Of a DNA stretch of 64,000 bases, positions 29,935-39,372 are shown piece by piece (within the stretch, counting starts at the first letter, position 1; each line of letters begins with the position of its first letter). The notes beneath the pieces are model-generated. The model was given only the letters and a program-made list of their open reading frames with translations, was not told the origin of the DNA and searched no databases. The position numbers and the translations under genes are program-made. This DNA is from Burkholderia thailandensis E264 (GTDB lineage Bacteria; Pseudomonadota; Gammaproteobacteria; Burkholderiales; Burkholderiaceae), in NCBI RefSeq assembly GCF_000012365.1, contig NC_007650.1:2604001-2668000 (forward strand), given 5' to 3'.

Positions 29935-32067
29935 TCAGTCTTCGGTGCGGAACAGTTCGAGCACGCGCGCGCGCTCGGCCGCGTCGACGGCGGGCAGCGC
30001 CGGCGCGCCCGCCTCGCTCGCCTGCGCGTCGCCGTGCGCCGCTCCCCGCGTCGCCGCGCCGCACACGAACGGGCTGCGCACGAACGGCGGCAGCGACGGC
30101 GTGCACTTGCCGCCGTTCGCGTATTCGGCGTAAACGAAATCGCCGTCGACGAGCGCGACGTCCGCGGGCGGCGTGCGCGCGATCGCGCTGCGGCCGTCGA
30201 TCGCCGTCTTCATGTAGTCGACCCACACGGGCAGCGCGGCCGACGAGCCCGTTGCGCGGCCGAGGCTGCGCGGCGCGTCGTAACCCATCCAGACAACCGA
30301 CACGACGCCCGACGAATAGCCGGCGAACCACACGTCCTTCGAGCCGTTCGACGTGCCGGTCTTGCCGGCCGCGTCCGCGCGCTTGAGCGCGAGCGCGCGG
30401 CGCGCGGTGCCGTGAGCGACGACGTCGCGCAGCATGCTGTCCATCACGAACGCGTTGCGCTCCGAAATGACGCGTATGCCGGCCGTCGGCCGCGCGTCGA
30501 ACAGCACGCCGCCGTGCCGCTGCCGCACCGATTCGATGAGGCGCGGCTCCATCCGCACGCCGCCGTTCGCGAACACGCCATATGCGGTCGCGACCTGCAG
30601 CGGCGTCGCCGCGCCCGCGCCGAGCGCGAGCGGCAGCGACGCGGGATTGCGCAGCGCCTCGAAACCGAAGCGCGCCGCGTGCTGCTGGACGAAATCCGGC
30701 TGCGCGACCTGCATCAGGCTCACCGCGACGAGATTCTTCGAGCGCATCAGCCCGCGCCGCACCGCAATGAAGCCTTCGTAGTTGTTGCCGAAATTGCGCG
30801 GCCGCCACGGGTTCGCGCCCGTTTCGTCGCGCGACAGCGTGCGCTGCGTGTCGTCGATCAGCACGCCGGGAAACATCCCTTTCTCCAGCGCGGCCGAATA
30901 GACGAACGGCTTGAAGCTCGAGCCCGGCTGCCGATACGCCTGCAACGCGTGATCGAACACGTTGCGCGAGAAATTCGCGCCGCCCGTGAGCGCGAGGATG
31001 TCGCCCGTCGCCGCGTCGACCGAAACGAGCGCGCCCTCGAGCGCATCCTTCGCGTCGCGCCGGCCGCCGAGCCTGAGCCCGCGCGCGAGCGCCGCGTCGG
31101 CCGCGCGCTGGTCGCGCATCGTGATCGTCGTCGTCACGTCGAGACCGAGCGTGTACGCATCGTCGTGAAAGCGCTCGACCATCATCCGGCGCGCGCGCTC
31201 GGCAACGTACGGCGCGGCCAGGATGCCGGGCGGCGGCGTGGTCGCGAGCGCAACCGGCGCAGCGGCGGCCTGCCGGTACGCGGCTTCGTCGAGATACCCG
31301 AGCGCGCGCATGCGGCCGAGCACGTAATTGCGGCGCGTCGTCGCGCGCGCCGGATTGACGACCGGATTGAACGCGGACGGCGCCTTCGGCAGGCCGGCGA
31401 GCACGGCCGCCTCGCTGGGCGTGAGCGCATCGAGCGGCTTGCCGAAGTAGACCGACGCGGCGGCCGCGAACCCGTATGCGCGCTCGCCGAGATAGATCTC
31501 GTTCATGTACAGCTCGAGCAGCTTGTCCTTGCTGTACGCGCGTTCGAGCTTGTACGACATCAGGATCTCGGCGAGCTTGCGGCTCAGCACCTTGTCGCGC
31601 GTCAGGAAGAAATTGCGCGCGACCTGCATCGTGATCGTGCTGCCCCCCTGCCCCGGCTGGCCGGTGACGACGTTCGCGACCGTCGCGCGCGCGAGGCCGC
31701 CGATGTCGACCGCGCCGTGCGCGTAGAACTGCGCGTCCTCGGCCGCGAGCAGCGCGTGCCGCACGAGCGGCGGGATGCGTTCGAGCGGCACGAACTCGCG
31801 GCGCTCGACGCCGTATTCGGCAAGCAGTTCGCCGTCGCGCGAGAAGATCCGCAGCGGCAGCGCCGGCCGGTAGACGGCGAGCGACTCAACGGAAGGCAGC
31901 TCAACCCAGATGCGGTGCAGCGTCCACGTGCCGACCGCGCCGACCGCGATCGCCGCGCCGAGCGCGACGCCCGCGAGCGTGCGGAGATAGCGGCGGCGGC
32001 GCTTCGGCGCGGACCCTTGGGGCGACGGCGTAGTCTCCGGCGAAGAGGGCGGCGTGTGATCGGTCAT
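29935..32067 (-). CDS. mrcA: Penicillin-binding protein 1A, bifunctional
   Basis: A 710-residue class-A PBP that polymerises glycan strands and cross-links peptides in the periplasm. A cytoplasmic tail rich in serine and proline precedes one membrane anchor (about residues 28-52). The glycosyltransferase domain (GT51) shows EDAQFYAHGAVD with the catalytic Glu near residue 110, and GQGGSTITMQVARNFFL. The transpeptidase has SxxK in PGSSFKPF (Ser near 384), SKN near 444 and KTGTSN near 571. It is shorter than the 850-residue E. coli PBP1A and lacks its OB-like insert. A paralogue elsewhere in the genome is likely. Confidence 0.9.
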   Translation of the reverse strand: MTDHTPPSSPETTPSPQGSAPKRRRRYLRTLAGVALGAAIAVGAVGTWTLHRIWVELPSVESLAVYRPALPLRIFSRDGELLAEYGVERREFVPLERIPPLVRHALLAAEDAQFYAHGAVDIGGLARATVANVVTGQPGQGGSTITMQVARNFFLTRDKVLSRKLAEILMSYKLERAYSKDKLLELYMNEIYLGERAYGFAAAASVYFGKPLDALTPSEAAVLAGLPKAPSAFNPVVNPARATTRRNYVLGRMRALGYLDEAAYRQAAAAPVALATTPPPGILAAPYVAERARRMMVERFHDDAYTLGLDVTTTITMRDQRAADAALARGLRLGGRRDAKDALEGALVSVDAATGDILALTGGANFSRNVFDHALQAYRQPGSSFKPFVYSAALEKGMFPGVLIDDTQRTLSRDETGANPWRPRNFGNNYEGFIAVRRGLMRSKNLVAVSLMQVAQPDFVQQHAARFGFEALRNPASLPLALGAGAATPLQVATAYGVFANGGVRMEPRLIESVRQRHGGVLFDARPTAGIRVISERNAFVMDSMLRDVVAHGTARRALALKRADAAGKTGTSNGSKDVWFAGYSSGVVSVVWMGYDAPRSLGRATGSSAALPVWVDYMKTAIDGRSAIARTPPADVALVDGDFVYAEYANGGKCTPSLPPFVRSPFVCGAATRGAAHGDAQASEAGAPALPAVDAAERARVLELFRTED

Positions 32068-32249
32068 GTCGAAATCCTTCCTTGGCAGATGCAGCGTGTG
32101 GCGTGCGGCGTCGCGCGGATGCTGCAGTGCACGATGCGCACGCGCGCATTGTCCGGGGAGGATTCCGATATCGGTACAATATTTAGCTCAAGTTGATTAC
32201 GCTAAATTTTATTTAGGATGCTGGTTCAGCCGGCACCCGCGAGCGACAG

Positions 32250-33221
32250 ATGACGATCGATCCGAAACAGGCGGCGGCGCTCGTCGCCGTCGCCGATACC
32301 GGCAGCTTCGAGCAGGCGGCCGCGCGGCTGCACGTGACCGCATCGGCCGTCACGCAGCGCGTGCGCGCGCTGGAGATGGGCCTCGGCACGCCGCTCTTGC
32401 TGCGCACGCGGCCGTGCCGTCCGACGGCCGCCGGCCAGCGCGTGCTGCAGCATCTGCGCCGGATGGCGCTGTTGCAGGCGGATCTGCAGGCCGAGCTCGA
32501 GGCCGAGCGCGGCTCGACGATCGCGGTCGCGATCGCGCTCAACTCGGACAGCCTCGGCTCGTGGTTCCTGCCGGCGCTGACGTCGGTGCTCGCGGGCGAA
32601 AGGATGCTGTTCGAGCTGATCGTCGAGGATCAGGATCACACGTTCGCGCTGCTCGAAAGCGGAATGGCGATCGGCTGCGTGACGACGCAGAGCAAGCCGA
32701 TGCGCGGCTGCTTCTCGACGCCGCTCGGCACGATGCGCTACCGGCTGATCGCCGCGGAGGAATTCGCCGCGCGCTGGTTCCCGCAGGGCTTGACGCGCGA
32801 GAGCGCGCGCGAGGCGCCCGTCGTCGCGCACGGCCGGCGCGACACGCTGCAATCGTCGTTCTTGCGCGACAAGCTCGGCCTGCCGGACGGCGCGTTTCCG
32901 TGCCATTACGTGCCGGGCACGCACGCGCACTTCGCGGCCGTGCGCCACGGGCTGGGCTATGCAATGGTGCCCGAGCTGCTGCTCGGCGCGGTGCCGCTCG
33001 CCGAGCAGCGGCTCGTCGATCTCGCGCCCGCGCATTCGACCGACGTGTCGCTGTACTGGCACGCGTGGACCGTGCAGTCGCCGAAGATGGAATCGCTGTC
33101 GTCGCGGGTCGTCGAGGCCGCGCGGCAATTGCTCGCGCCGTTGCCGCGCGGCGCCGCGACGGCGGCCGCGCATGCCGCGCCCGCTCGCGTCAAGCGCGCG
33201 AACGCGCGAAATACGCGCTGA
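32250..33221 (+). CDS. argP: LysR-family regulator ArgP
   Basis: A 323-residue LysR regulator of the ArgP/IciA branch. The N-terminal winged helix has PKQAAALVAVADTGSFEQAA and TASAVTQRVRALE, and the effector domain has VAIALNSDSLGSWFLPAL and YVPGTHAHFAAVRHGLGYAM, all typical of ArgP. ArgP senses lysine and arginine and controls amino-acid export and biosynthesis genes. The usual neighbour lysE is absent here. The 3' end overlaps the convergent threonine aldolase gene by 32 bp. The region before it is AT-rich and shared with the PBP1A promoter. Confidence 0.88.
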   Translation: MTIDPKQAAALVAVADTGSFEQAAARLHVTASAVTQRVRALEMGLGTPLLLRTRPCRPTAAGQRVLQHLRRMALLQADLQAELEAERGSTIAVAIALNSDSLGSWFLPALTSVLAGERMLFELIVEDQDHTFALLESGMAIGCVTTQSKPMRGCFSTPLGTMRYRLIAAEEFAARWFPQGLTRESAREAPVVAHGRRDTLQSSFLRDKLGLPDGAFPCHYVPGTHAHFAAVRHGLGYAMVPELLLGAVPLAEQRLVDLAPAHSTDVSLYWHAWTVQSPKMESLSSRVVEAARQLLAPLPRGAATAAAHAAPARVKRANARNTR

Positions 33222-34203
33222 TCGCGGCGACGGCCGTGTCGATGTCGTCGCGCGACACGTCGCAGTGCGTGACGAAGCGCGACGCATACAGCATCTGCGT
33301 GAGAATGCCGCGCTCCTCGAGCCACGCTTCGAGCGGCGCGCAATCGGCTTCGGGAATCTGCGCGAACACCATGTTCGTCGCCTGCGACAACACTTTCACC
33401 GGCTCGATTCGCGCGAGCCCTTGCGCAAGGCGCTCGGCGTTCGCGTGATCGTCGGCGAGGCGCTCGACGTTGTGCTCGAGCGCATACAGGCACGCGGCCG
33501 CGAGCACCCCCGCCTGGCGCATGCCGCCGCCCAGCACCTTGCGCCAGCGATGCGCGCGGTCGATGAGCGCGCGGCTGCCGACGAGCACCGAGCCGACCGG
33601 CGCGCCGAGCCCCTTCGAAAAGCAGATCGAGATCGAATCGAACGGCGCGCACATCTGCGCGAGCGTGCGGCCCGATGCGACGGCCGCGTTACACACGCGC
33701 GCGCCGTCGAGATGCGTCGCGAGCCCGCGGCTGCGCGCGAGCGCGACCGCCTCGTCGACGTAATCCGCCGGCAGCACCTTGCCGCCGATCGTGTTCTCGA
33801 GCGCGAACAGGCGCGAGCGGGCGAAGTGATCGTCGATCGGCTTGATCGCGGCCGCGATCTTCTCGAGCGGCAGCGTGCCGTCGGCGGCGTTCTCGATCGG
33901 TTGCGGCTGGATGCTGCCGAGCACCGCCGCGCCGCCGCCCTCGTACTTGTACGTGTGCGCGGCCTGGCCGACGATGTATTCGTCGCCGCGCTCGCAATGC
34001 GACATCAGCGCCGCGAGGTTGCTCTGCGTGCCGCTCGGAAAGAACAGCGCCGCCTCCTTGCCCGCGCGCTCGGCGACCACGGCCTGCAGGCGCGCGACGG
34101 TGGGATCGTCGCCCCATACGTCGTCGCCCACTTCCGCGGCCGTCATCGCGGCCAGCATCGGCGCGCTCGGGCGCGTCACGGTATCGCTGCGTAAATCGAT
34201 CAT
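33190..34203 (-). CDS. ltaE: Low-specificity L-threonine aldolase
   Basis: A 337-residue PLP enzyme that splits L-threonine and allo-threonine to glycine and acetaldehyde. It begins MIDLRSDTVTRPSAPMLAAM, the classic start. The PLP lysine lies near residue 198 in CFSKGLGAPVGSVLVGS, and THLDGARVCNAAVA holds the cofactor-binding aspartate. HTYKYEGGGAAVLG is also conserved. Start at 34203 (ATG). Its last 32 bp overlap the end of argP on the other strand. Confidence 0.92.
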   Translation of the reverse strand: MIDLRSDTVTRPSAPMLAAMTAAEVGDDVWGDDPTVARLQAVVAERAGKEAALFFPSGTQSNLAALMSHCERGDEYIVGQAAHTYKYEGGGAAVLGSIQPQPIENAADGTLPLEKIAAAIKPIDDHFARSRLFALENTIGGKVLPADYVDEAVALARSRGLATHLDGARVCNAAVASGRTLAQMCAPFDSISICFSKGLGAPVGSVLVGSRALIDRAHRWRKVLGGGMRQAGVLAAACLYALEHNVERLADDHANAERLAQGLARIEPVKVLSQATNMVFAQIPEADCAPLEAWLEERGILTQMLYASRFVTHCDVSRDDIDTAVAAISAYFARSRA

Positions 34204-34806
34204 CTGGGTTCTCGTCGGAGTCTCGTCGAAGAGGAGGATTCCACCGTGCGCGAGCGCGCGCTCGCGCGGCGAAGCGGAGGCTTCGAGTGTACGCAATTCG
34301 GCGTCGCGCCGCTTGGCGCGGCCGACGCGGCGCGGGCGCAGGTGCGATGCGGCGCGCGCGTGCCGATACGGTGAGCGGCTCGCGAGCGCATCGGCGGCAA
34401 CTTGCCGGCGATCCGGCGACGAATCCGCCGCGATCCGGCTGTGGATTCGCCATCGATCCGGCGCTCGATTCGTCGCCCGCGTCGCACCCGGCGCTCGTCC
34501 GGCCGGCGCCGCGCGCGCCGCATCGCGCCCGCGCCCGCGTTGCCGCAGCGCGGTGAATTGCCGCAGGCGCGTCACCCCGCCGCGCCCGCCGTTATCACAC
34601 AAAAGTGCTTCAAATTTGATACCAATCAACGATTTAAGTCGACAAACCGCTTGCAGACGCTGGACATCTGCGACGAGTTGGCGCATTTCGCACCGCAACA
34701 CCGAGCGCGATACTCCGTTCCGACTCTAGGGCCGCGGCCTTGCACGCGCGGCACAGGGGCCGCCGGCAGCCCCGCCGGCGGGTGTCGTCAGCTTCGGTCT
34801 ACTCGC
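34204..34806. other. Leader region of the bd oxidase genes
   Basis: 600 bp without a gene. The first 380 bp are GC-rich with arginine-rich frames. About 34595-34720 is AT-richer and carries an FNR/ANR box. The promoter of cydA probably lies there. Confidence 0.5.
34616..34629 (+). promoter_or_regulatory. FNR/ANR box
   Basis: TTGATACCAATCAA is a perfect match to the FNR-family consensus TTGAT-N4-ATCAA. It lies 178 bp before the cydA start, in a locally AT-rich region. This suggests induction of the oxidase under low oxygen by an FNR/ANR-type regulator. The match is seen directly; function is inferred. Confidence 0.8.
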
Positions 34807-36219
34807 ATGGAAACCGCTTTTTCGGCCCTCGATCTGGCCCGCGTGCAGTTCGCATTCACAGTCTCCTTCCACATCGTCTTCCCCGCGCTGAGCATCGGGC
34901 TCGCAAGCTTCATCGCCGTGCTCGAATACCGATGGCTCAAGACCGGCAAGGCGTACTACAAGAACCTTTGCCTGTTCTGGTCGAAGATCTTCGCGGTCGC
35001 GTTCGGCATGGGCGTCGTGTCCGGCGTCGTGATGGCGTATCAGTTCGGCACGAACTGGTCTGGCTTCTCGAGCTTCGCCGGCTCCGTCACCGGCCCGCTG
35101 CTGATGTACGAGGTGATGACCGCGTTCTTCCTCGAAGCGGGCTTCCTCGGCATCATGCTGTTCGGCTGGAACCGCGTGAGCCCGCGCGCGCACTTCGGCG
35201 CGACGTTGATGGTCGCGATCGGCACGCTGATCTCGACATTCTGGATTCTCGCGTCGAACAGCTGGATGCAGACGCCGCAGGGCTTCGAGATCGTCGACGG
35301 CCAGGTCGTGCCGACCGACTGGTTCGCGATCATCTTCAACCCTTCGTTCCCGTATCGGCTCGCGCACATGGCGATCGCCGCGTTCGTCGTCGCCGCGCTC
35401 GTGGTGGCCGCGACGGCCGCGTGGCACCTGCTGAAAGGCCGCCGCGACAAGGCCGTGAAGAAGATGTTCTCGATGTCGCTGTGGCTGCTGCTCGTGCTCG
35501 CGCCGCTGCAGGCGGTGATCGGCGACCAGCACGGCATCAACACGCTGCGCCACCAGCCCGCGAAGCTCGCGGCGATCGAGGGCTTGTGGGAAACCGAGCA
35601 AGGCGGCACCGCGCTGAACCTGTTCGGCATCCCCGACATGAAGGCGGAGACCACGCACTACGCGGTGTCGATTCCGCATCTCGGCAGCCTGATCCTCACG
35701 CACAGCTGGGACGGCGAAATTCGCGGCCTGAAGTCGTTCCCGCCGGAAGACCGTCCGAATTCGACCGTCGTGTTCTGGAGCTTCCGGATCATGGTCGGCC
35801 TCGGCTTCGCGATGATCGGCCTCGCCGCGCTCGCGTGGCTGCTGCGCCGGCGCGGGCGCCTCTATGAAGCGAAGTGGTTCCACAAGTTCGCGCTCGCGAT
35901 GGGCCCGACCGGCTTCATCTCGCTGCTCGCAGGCTGGGTGACGACCGAGGTGGGCCGCCAGCCGTGGGTCGTCTACGGCGTGATGCGCACGTCGCACGCC
36001 GTGTCGCCGCTGTCGACGCAGCAGGTGAGCGTATCGCTGATGACGTTCGTGGTCGTCTACTTCCTCGTGTTCGGCACGGGCGTCTATTACATGCTGAAGC
36101 TGATGAGAAAGGGCCCCGCGCTACCGGGCGACACGCACGACGACGCGCACGACGCACGGCCCGATCGCACCGCCCGCCGCCCGCTGTCGGCCGCGAACCA
36201 GTTGATCGACGCCGCGTGA
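34807..36219 (+). CDS. cydA: Cytochrome bd-type quinol oxidase subunit I (CIO type)
   Basis: A 470-residue membrane protein that oxidises ubiquinol and reduces oxygen to water. His22 in FTVSFHIVFPALSIG, the histidine in FPYRLAHMAIAAF, and the GWVTTEVGRQPW motif supply or surround the haem ligands. The periplasmic Q-loop is short, as in cyanide-insensitive oxidases (CioA) rather than E. coli CydA. The start at 34807 gives METAFSALDLARVQF. The gene is followed 35 bp later by subunit II, and preceded by an FNR/ANR box, which fits micro-aerobic use. Confidence 0.92.
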   Translation: METAFSALDLARVQFAFTVSFHIVFPALSIGLASFIAVLEYRWLKTGKAYYKNLCLFWSKIFAVAFGMGVVSGVVMAYQFGTNWSGFSSFAGSVTGPLLMYEVMTAFFLEAGFLGIMLFGWNRVSPRAHFGATLMVAIGTLISTFWILASNSWMQTPQGFEIVDGQVVPTDWFAIIFNPSFPYRLAHMAIAAFVVAALVVAATAAWHLLKGRRDKAVKKMFSMSLWLLLVLAPLQAVIGDQHGINTLRHQPAKLAAIEGLWETEQGGTALNLFGIPDMKAETTHYAVSIPHLGSLILTHSWDGEIRGLKSFPPEDRPNSTVVFWSFRIMVGLGFAMIGLAALAWLLRRRGRLYEAKWFHKFALAMGPTGFISLLAGWVTTEVGRQPWVVYGVMRTSHAVSPLSTQQVSVSLMTFVVVYFLVFGTGVYYMLKLMRKGPALPGDTHDDAHDARPDRTARRPLSAANQLIDAA

Positions 36220-36254
36220 AGCCGGCGCGCCACCAAGCCAAGCGAGGTTAGCAA

Positions 36255-37262
36255 ATGGATGTCACCGTAATCTGGGCCGCGATCATCGCACTCGGCCTGT
36301 TCATGTACGTCGTGCTCGACGGCTTCGACCTGGGCATCGGCATCGTGTTTCCGTTCTTTCCCGCCGAACGCGAGCGGGACCTGATGATGAACACCGTCGC
36401 GCCCGTGTGGGACGGCAACGAGACGTGGCTCGTGCTCGGCGGCGCGGGGCTCTTCGCGGTGTTCCCGATCGTCTATTCGACCGTGCTCTCGGCGCTGTAT
36501 CTGCCGCTCGTGTTCATGCTCGTGTGCCTGATCTTCCGTGGCGTGTCGTTCGAGATCCGCGCGAAGGCGCGCCGCACGAAGCACCTGTGGGATCTCGCGT
36601 TCATCGGCGGATCGACGGGCGCGACGTTCTTCCAGGGCGTGGCGCTCGGCGCGTTCCTGCAAGGCATCCCCGTCGACGGCGGCCGCTTCGCGGGCGACGC
36701 GTTCGGCTGGCTCACGCCGTTCAGTCTGCTCACCGGCCTCGGCCTCGTCGCGACTTACGCGCTGCTCGGCTGCTGCTGGCTCGTCGCGAAGACGGAAGGC
36801 GATCTGCAACGGCGACTGCATCGCGTCGTGTGGCCGCTCACCATCGTGCTGCTCGGCTTCATCGCGGTGGTGAGCCTGTGGACGCCGCTGCAGGACACGA
36901 ACATCGCGCAGCGCTGGTTCGCGTCGGGGCTGTTCTGGCGGCTGCTGCCGGTGCCGTTCCTCGTTGCCGCGTGCGCGGTGCTGATGCGCCGCGCGGTGCG
37001 CGAGCGCCACGACACGACGCCGTTCGCGCTCGCGCTCGCGCTCGTGTTCCTCGGCTACGTCGGGCTGCTCGTGAGCCTGTGGCCGTATGCGATTCCGCAA
37101 AGCGTGACGCTGTGGGAAGCCGCCGCGCCGCGTTCGAGCCAGACGTTCACGCTGATCGGCGCGGCCGTCATCATTCCGATCATCCTCGCGTACACGACGA
37201 TGGGTTATTGGGTATTCCGTGGAAAGGTGCGTCATGAAGACCAGCATTACTACCACCACTGA
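36255..37262 (+). CDS. cydB: Cytochrome bd-type quinol oxidase subunit II (CIO type)
   Basis: A 335-residue membrane protein. It starts MDVTVIWAAIIALGLFMYVV, followed by DGFDLGIGIVFPF and APVWDGNETWLVLGGAGLF, all characteristic of CydB/CioB. It packs against subunit I and has no haem of its own in most family members. A ribosome site (GCGAGGTTAG) precedes the ATG. Its last 29 bp overlap the start of a small membrane subunit. Confidence 0.92.
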   Translation: MDVTVIWAAIIALGLFMYVVLDGFDLGIGIVFPFFPAERERDLMMNTVAPVWDGNETWLVLGGAGLFAVFPIVYSTVLSALYLPLVFMLVCLIFRGVSFEIRAKARRTKHLWDLAFIGGSTGATFFQGVALGAFLQGIPVDGGRFAGDAFGWLTPFSLLTGLGLVATYALLGCCWLVAKTEGDLQRRLHRVVWPLTIVLLGFIAVVSLWTPLQDTNIAQRWFASGLFWRLLPVPFLVAACAVLMRRAVRERHDTTPFALALALVFLGYVGLLVSLWPYAIPQSVTLWEAAAPRSSQTFTLIGAAVIIPIILAYTTMGYWVFRGKVRHEDQHYYHH

Positions 37263-37404
37263 GCCGCGCGCCGTCGCGCACGGCGCGCGGCTGCCGGGCT
37301 GGATGTGGTTCGGACTGCTGTGGATGGGCGGCGTCGCGGGCGCGGTGACGCTCGGTTACGCGTTCAAGCTGTTCATGTACGCGACGCTGTTCGCGGTGAA
37401 GTAG
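37234..37404 (+). CDS. DUF2474-family small subunit of the bd oxidase
   Basis: A 56-residue single-span protein (about residues 22-47: LPGWMWFGLLWMGGVAGAV). DUF2474 proteins are typically encoded behind CioAB-type oxidases and are thought to play the part that CydX plays in E. coli, stabilising the haem site. It overlaps cydB by 29 bp in another frame. ATG 37234 was chosen because it gives a short soluble N-terminus. Confidence 0.8.
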   Translation: MKTSITTTTEPRAVAHGARLPGWMWFGLLWMGGVAGAVTLGYAFKLFMYATLFAVK

Positions 37405-37621
37405 TCGCGGTGAGGTAGACGCGGGACGCCGCCGCGCGAAGCGGCGTCGGATGACGGGCGACATGTGACATCCAAGATGCGACGCCTGACGTACGGCCCG
37501 ATCGCCGTGCGTCGACTGGCGGCGCGGCGGCGCGGAATGCCGCAGGCGCAGCCGTCTCGCAGTCATCCGGCGCGAAGTGACGTCGCAGTGAAATCGCCGC
37601 CGCAGGCTGCTGGCCGCGCCC

Positions 37622-37816
37622 TCAGGAACGCCGGCCGAGCGCCTCTTCGATCTTCCGGTCGGTCTTGTACTGGCTGAGCGCGTACACGGACCAGATCGCC
37701 GCAGGCAGCCAGCCGATCAGCGTGATTTGGAGGATCAGGCAGATGATGCCCGCGAACGGGCGGCCGATCGTGAAGAACTGCAGCCAGGGCAGCAGCAAGG
37801 CGAGCAGAAGACGCAT
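37622..37816 (-). CDS. Pmp3/YqaE-family membrane peptide
   Basis: A 64-residue proteolipid with two hydrophobic helices (LLLALLLPWLQFFTIGRPF and CLILQITLIGWLPAAIWSVY) joined by a short loop, and a charged tail ending YKTDRKIEEALGRRS. Pmp3/YqaE proteins respond to salt or membrane stress in other organisms, and their mechanism is unclear. GTG/ATG alternatives do not change the core. It stands alone. Confidence 0.8.
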   Translation of the reverse strand: MRLLLALLLPWLQFFTIGRPFAGIICLILQITLIGWLPAAIWSVYALSQYKTDRKIEEALGRRS

Positions 37817-38187
37817 CGTGTTTTCCTCTTGGTCGGATTGCCGACGATTGAAATGGATCGGCGCGTAGATGGCGGTGCGGCGCCGACATTCAAGTCCTGC
37901 GCCGCCGGCCCGCGCGCCCGGCCTTCGGTCGCTTTCGCGGCCGGCCGGCGCTCGGAGCCGTCACGCGATCGTTATAGCAGATCGGGAATTAAACGGGGCT
38001 TAAAGCAACGCGATGCGGACCGGCGCAAGGATGTGGGGGACGAGCGTGCGCGGCCGGCCACGAACGCGCCGATCACGAGCGCCGCAGGCGCGCGCTTCGG
38101 CCATCGGTTCCGGGCAGCCGCAAGCCGATCATTCGACATGCGATAAAGATGCGCGCGTCGTCTTCATCACGCGCTCGCCGTGAACGT
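37817..38187. other. Intergenic stretch of about 370 bp
   Basis: Between the Pmp3 gene and the end of the ene-reductase gene. No gene, terminator or repeat could be supported. Confidence 0.4.
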
Positions 38188-39303
38188 TCACGCCGCGTCT
38201 TGCGCGAGGGTCGGATAATCGGTAAGGCCGTGCGCGCCGCCGCCGAACAGCGTGCTGCGATCGTGCGGCGCGAGCGGCGCGCCGGCGCGCAGGCGTTCGG
38301 GCAAGTCCGGGTTCGCGACGAACGGGCGGCCGAACGCGATCAGATCCGCCCAGCCGGCCGCGATCGCCTCGCGCGCGCGTTGCGCCGTGTACTTGCCCGC
38401 ATAGATCAGCACGCCCGGGAACGCCTCGCGCAGCTTCCGCTTGAACTCGACCGGCATCAGCGGCGCATCGTCCCAGTCGGCTTCCGCGATGTGCAGGTAG
38501 CCGACGCCGAGCTCGCCGAGCAGCTTCGCGGCCGCGAGGTACGTCGTTTGCGGATCGTCGTCGACGCAGCCGTTCAGCGTCGTCAGCGGCGCGAGGCGAA
38601 CGCCAACCCGCGACGCATCGCCCGCGCCTTCGATCAACGCCTGCGCGACTTCGCGCAGGAAGCGCAGCCGGTTGCCGAGCGAGCCGCCGTATTCGTCGGT
38701 GCGCGTGTTCGCCTGCGAATCGATGAACTGGTTCACGAGGTAGCCGTTCGCGCCGTGCAGCTCGACGCCGTCGAAGCCCGCGTCGATCGCATGGCGCGCG
38801 GCGGCGCGATACTGGCCGACGATCTCGCGGATCTCGTCGACGCCGAGCGCGCGCGGCTCGGACGCCTGCACGAAGCCCGGCGTGCTGCCGTCGTCGCCCG
38901 CGATGAACACGTTCACGCCCTTCGCCTGGATCGGCGACGACGACACCGGCTGCCGGCCGCCCAGCAGGCTCACGTGGCTCAGCCGGCCGACGTGCCAGAG
39001 CTGCGCGAACATCCGCCCGCCGGCGGCGTGCACGGCGCGCGTGACCTTGCGCCAGCCGGCGACCTGCGCGGGCGTGTGAATGCCGGGGGTCCACGCATAG
39101 CCCTTGCCGAGCGGCGCGATGTACGTGCCTTCGCTGACGATGAGGCCCGCGCTCGCGCGCTGCGCGTAATACGCGGCCATCAGGTCGTTGGCTTCGTCGC
39201 CGGGCCGGCTCGCGCGCGAGCGCGTCATCGGCGGCATCACGATGCGGTTCGGCAGCATCAGCACGCCGAGCCGCAGCGGTTCGAACAGAGGGTCCTGAGT
39301 CAT
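38188..39303 (-). CDS. Old-yellow-enzyme ene-reductase (NemA-like)
   Basis: A 371-residue FMN flavoprotein that reduces activated C=C bonds, maleimides or nitro-esters with NAD(P)H. LFEPLRLGVLMLPNRIVMPPMTRSRA is near the start of the barrel, and the substrate loop HGANGYLVNQFIDSQ and the FMN segment FGRPFVANPDLPERL are present. It is the third gene of a leftward operon with an aldo-keto reductase and an MFS transporter, which suggests detoxification of electrophiles or quinones. Start 39303, 69 bp after the previous stop. Confidence 0.9.
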   Translation of the reverse strand: MTQDPLFEPLRLGVLMLPNRIVMPPMTRSRASRPGDEANDLMAAYYAQRASAGLIVSEGTYIAPLGKGYAWTPGIHTPAQVAGWRKVTRAVHAAGGRMFAQLWHVGRLSHVSLLGGRQPVSSSPIQAKGVNVFIAGDDGSTPGFVQASEPRALGVDEIREIVGQYRAAARHAIDAGFDGVELHGANGYLVNQFIDSQANTRTDEYGGSLGNRLRFLREVAQALIEGAGDASRVGVRLAPLTTLNGCVDDDPQTTYLAAAKLLGELGVGYLHIAEADWDDAPLMPVEFKRKLREAFPGVLIYAGKYTAQRAREAIAAGWADLIAFGRPFVANPDLPERLRAGAPLAPHDRSTLFGGGAHGLTDYPTLAQDAA

Positions 39304-39372
39304 GGCGAATGTCCTGTCGGTGGGTGCCGCGGCCGGCGGGCCGCGGTCGGAAAGAGAAAGGGCGCCGCGCGT

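Noticed and set aside
29248..32196. A very long plus-strand open frame (982 residues) opposite hmuV, the TRIC gene and PBP1A
   Set aside because: It is arginine/alanine-rich with no family signal and is antisense to well-identified genes; long false frames are common at this GC content.
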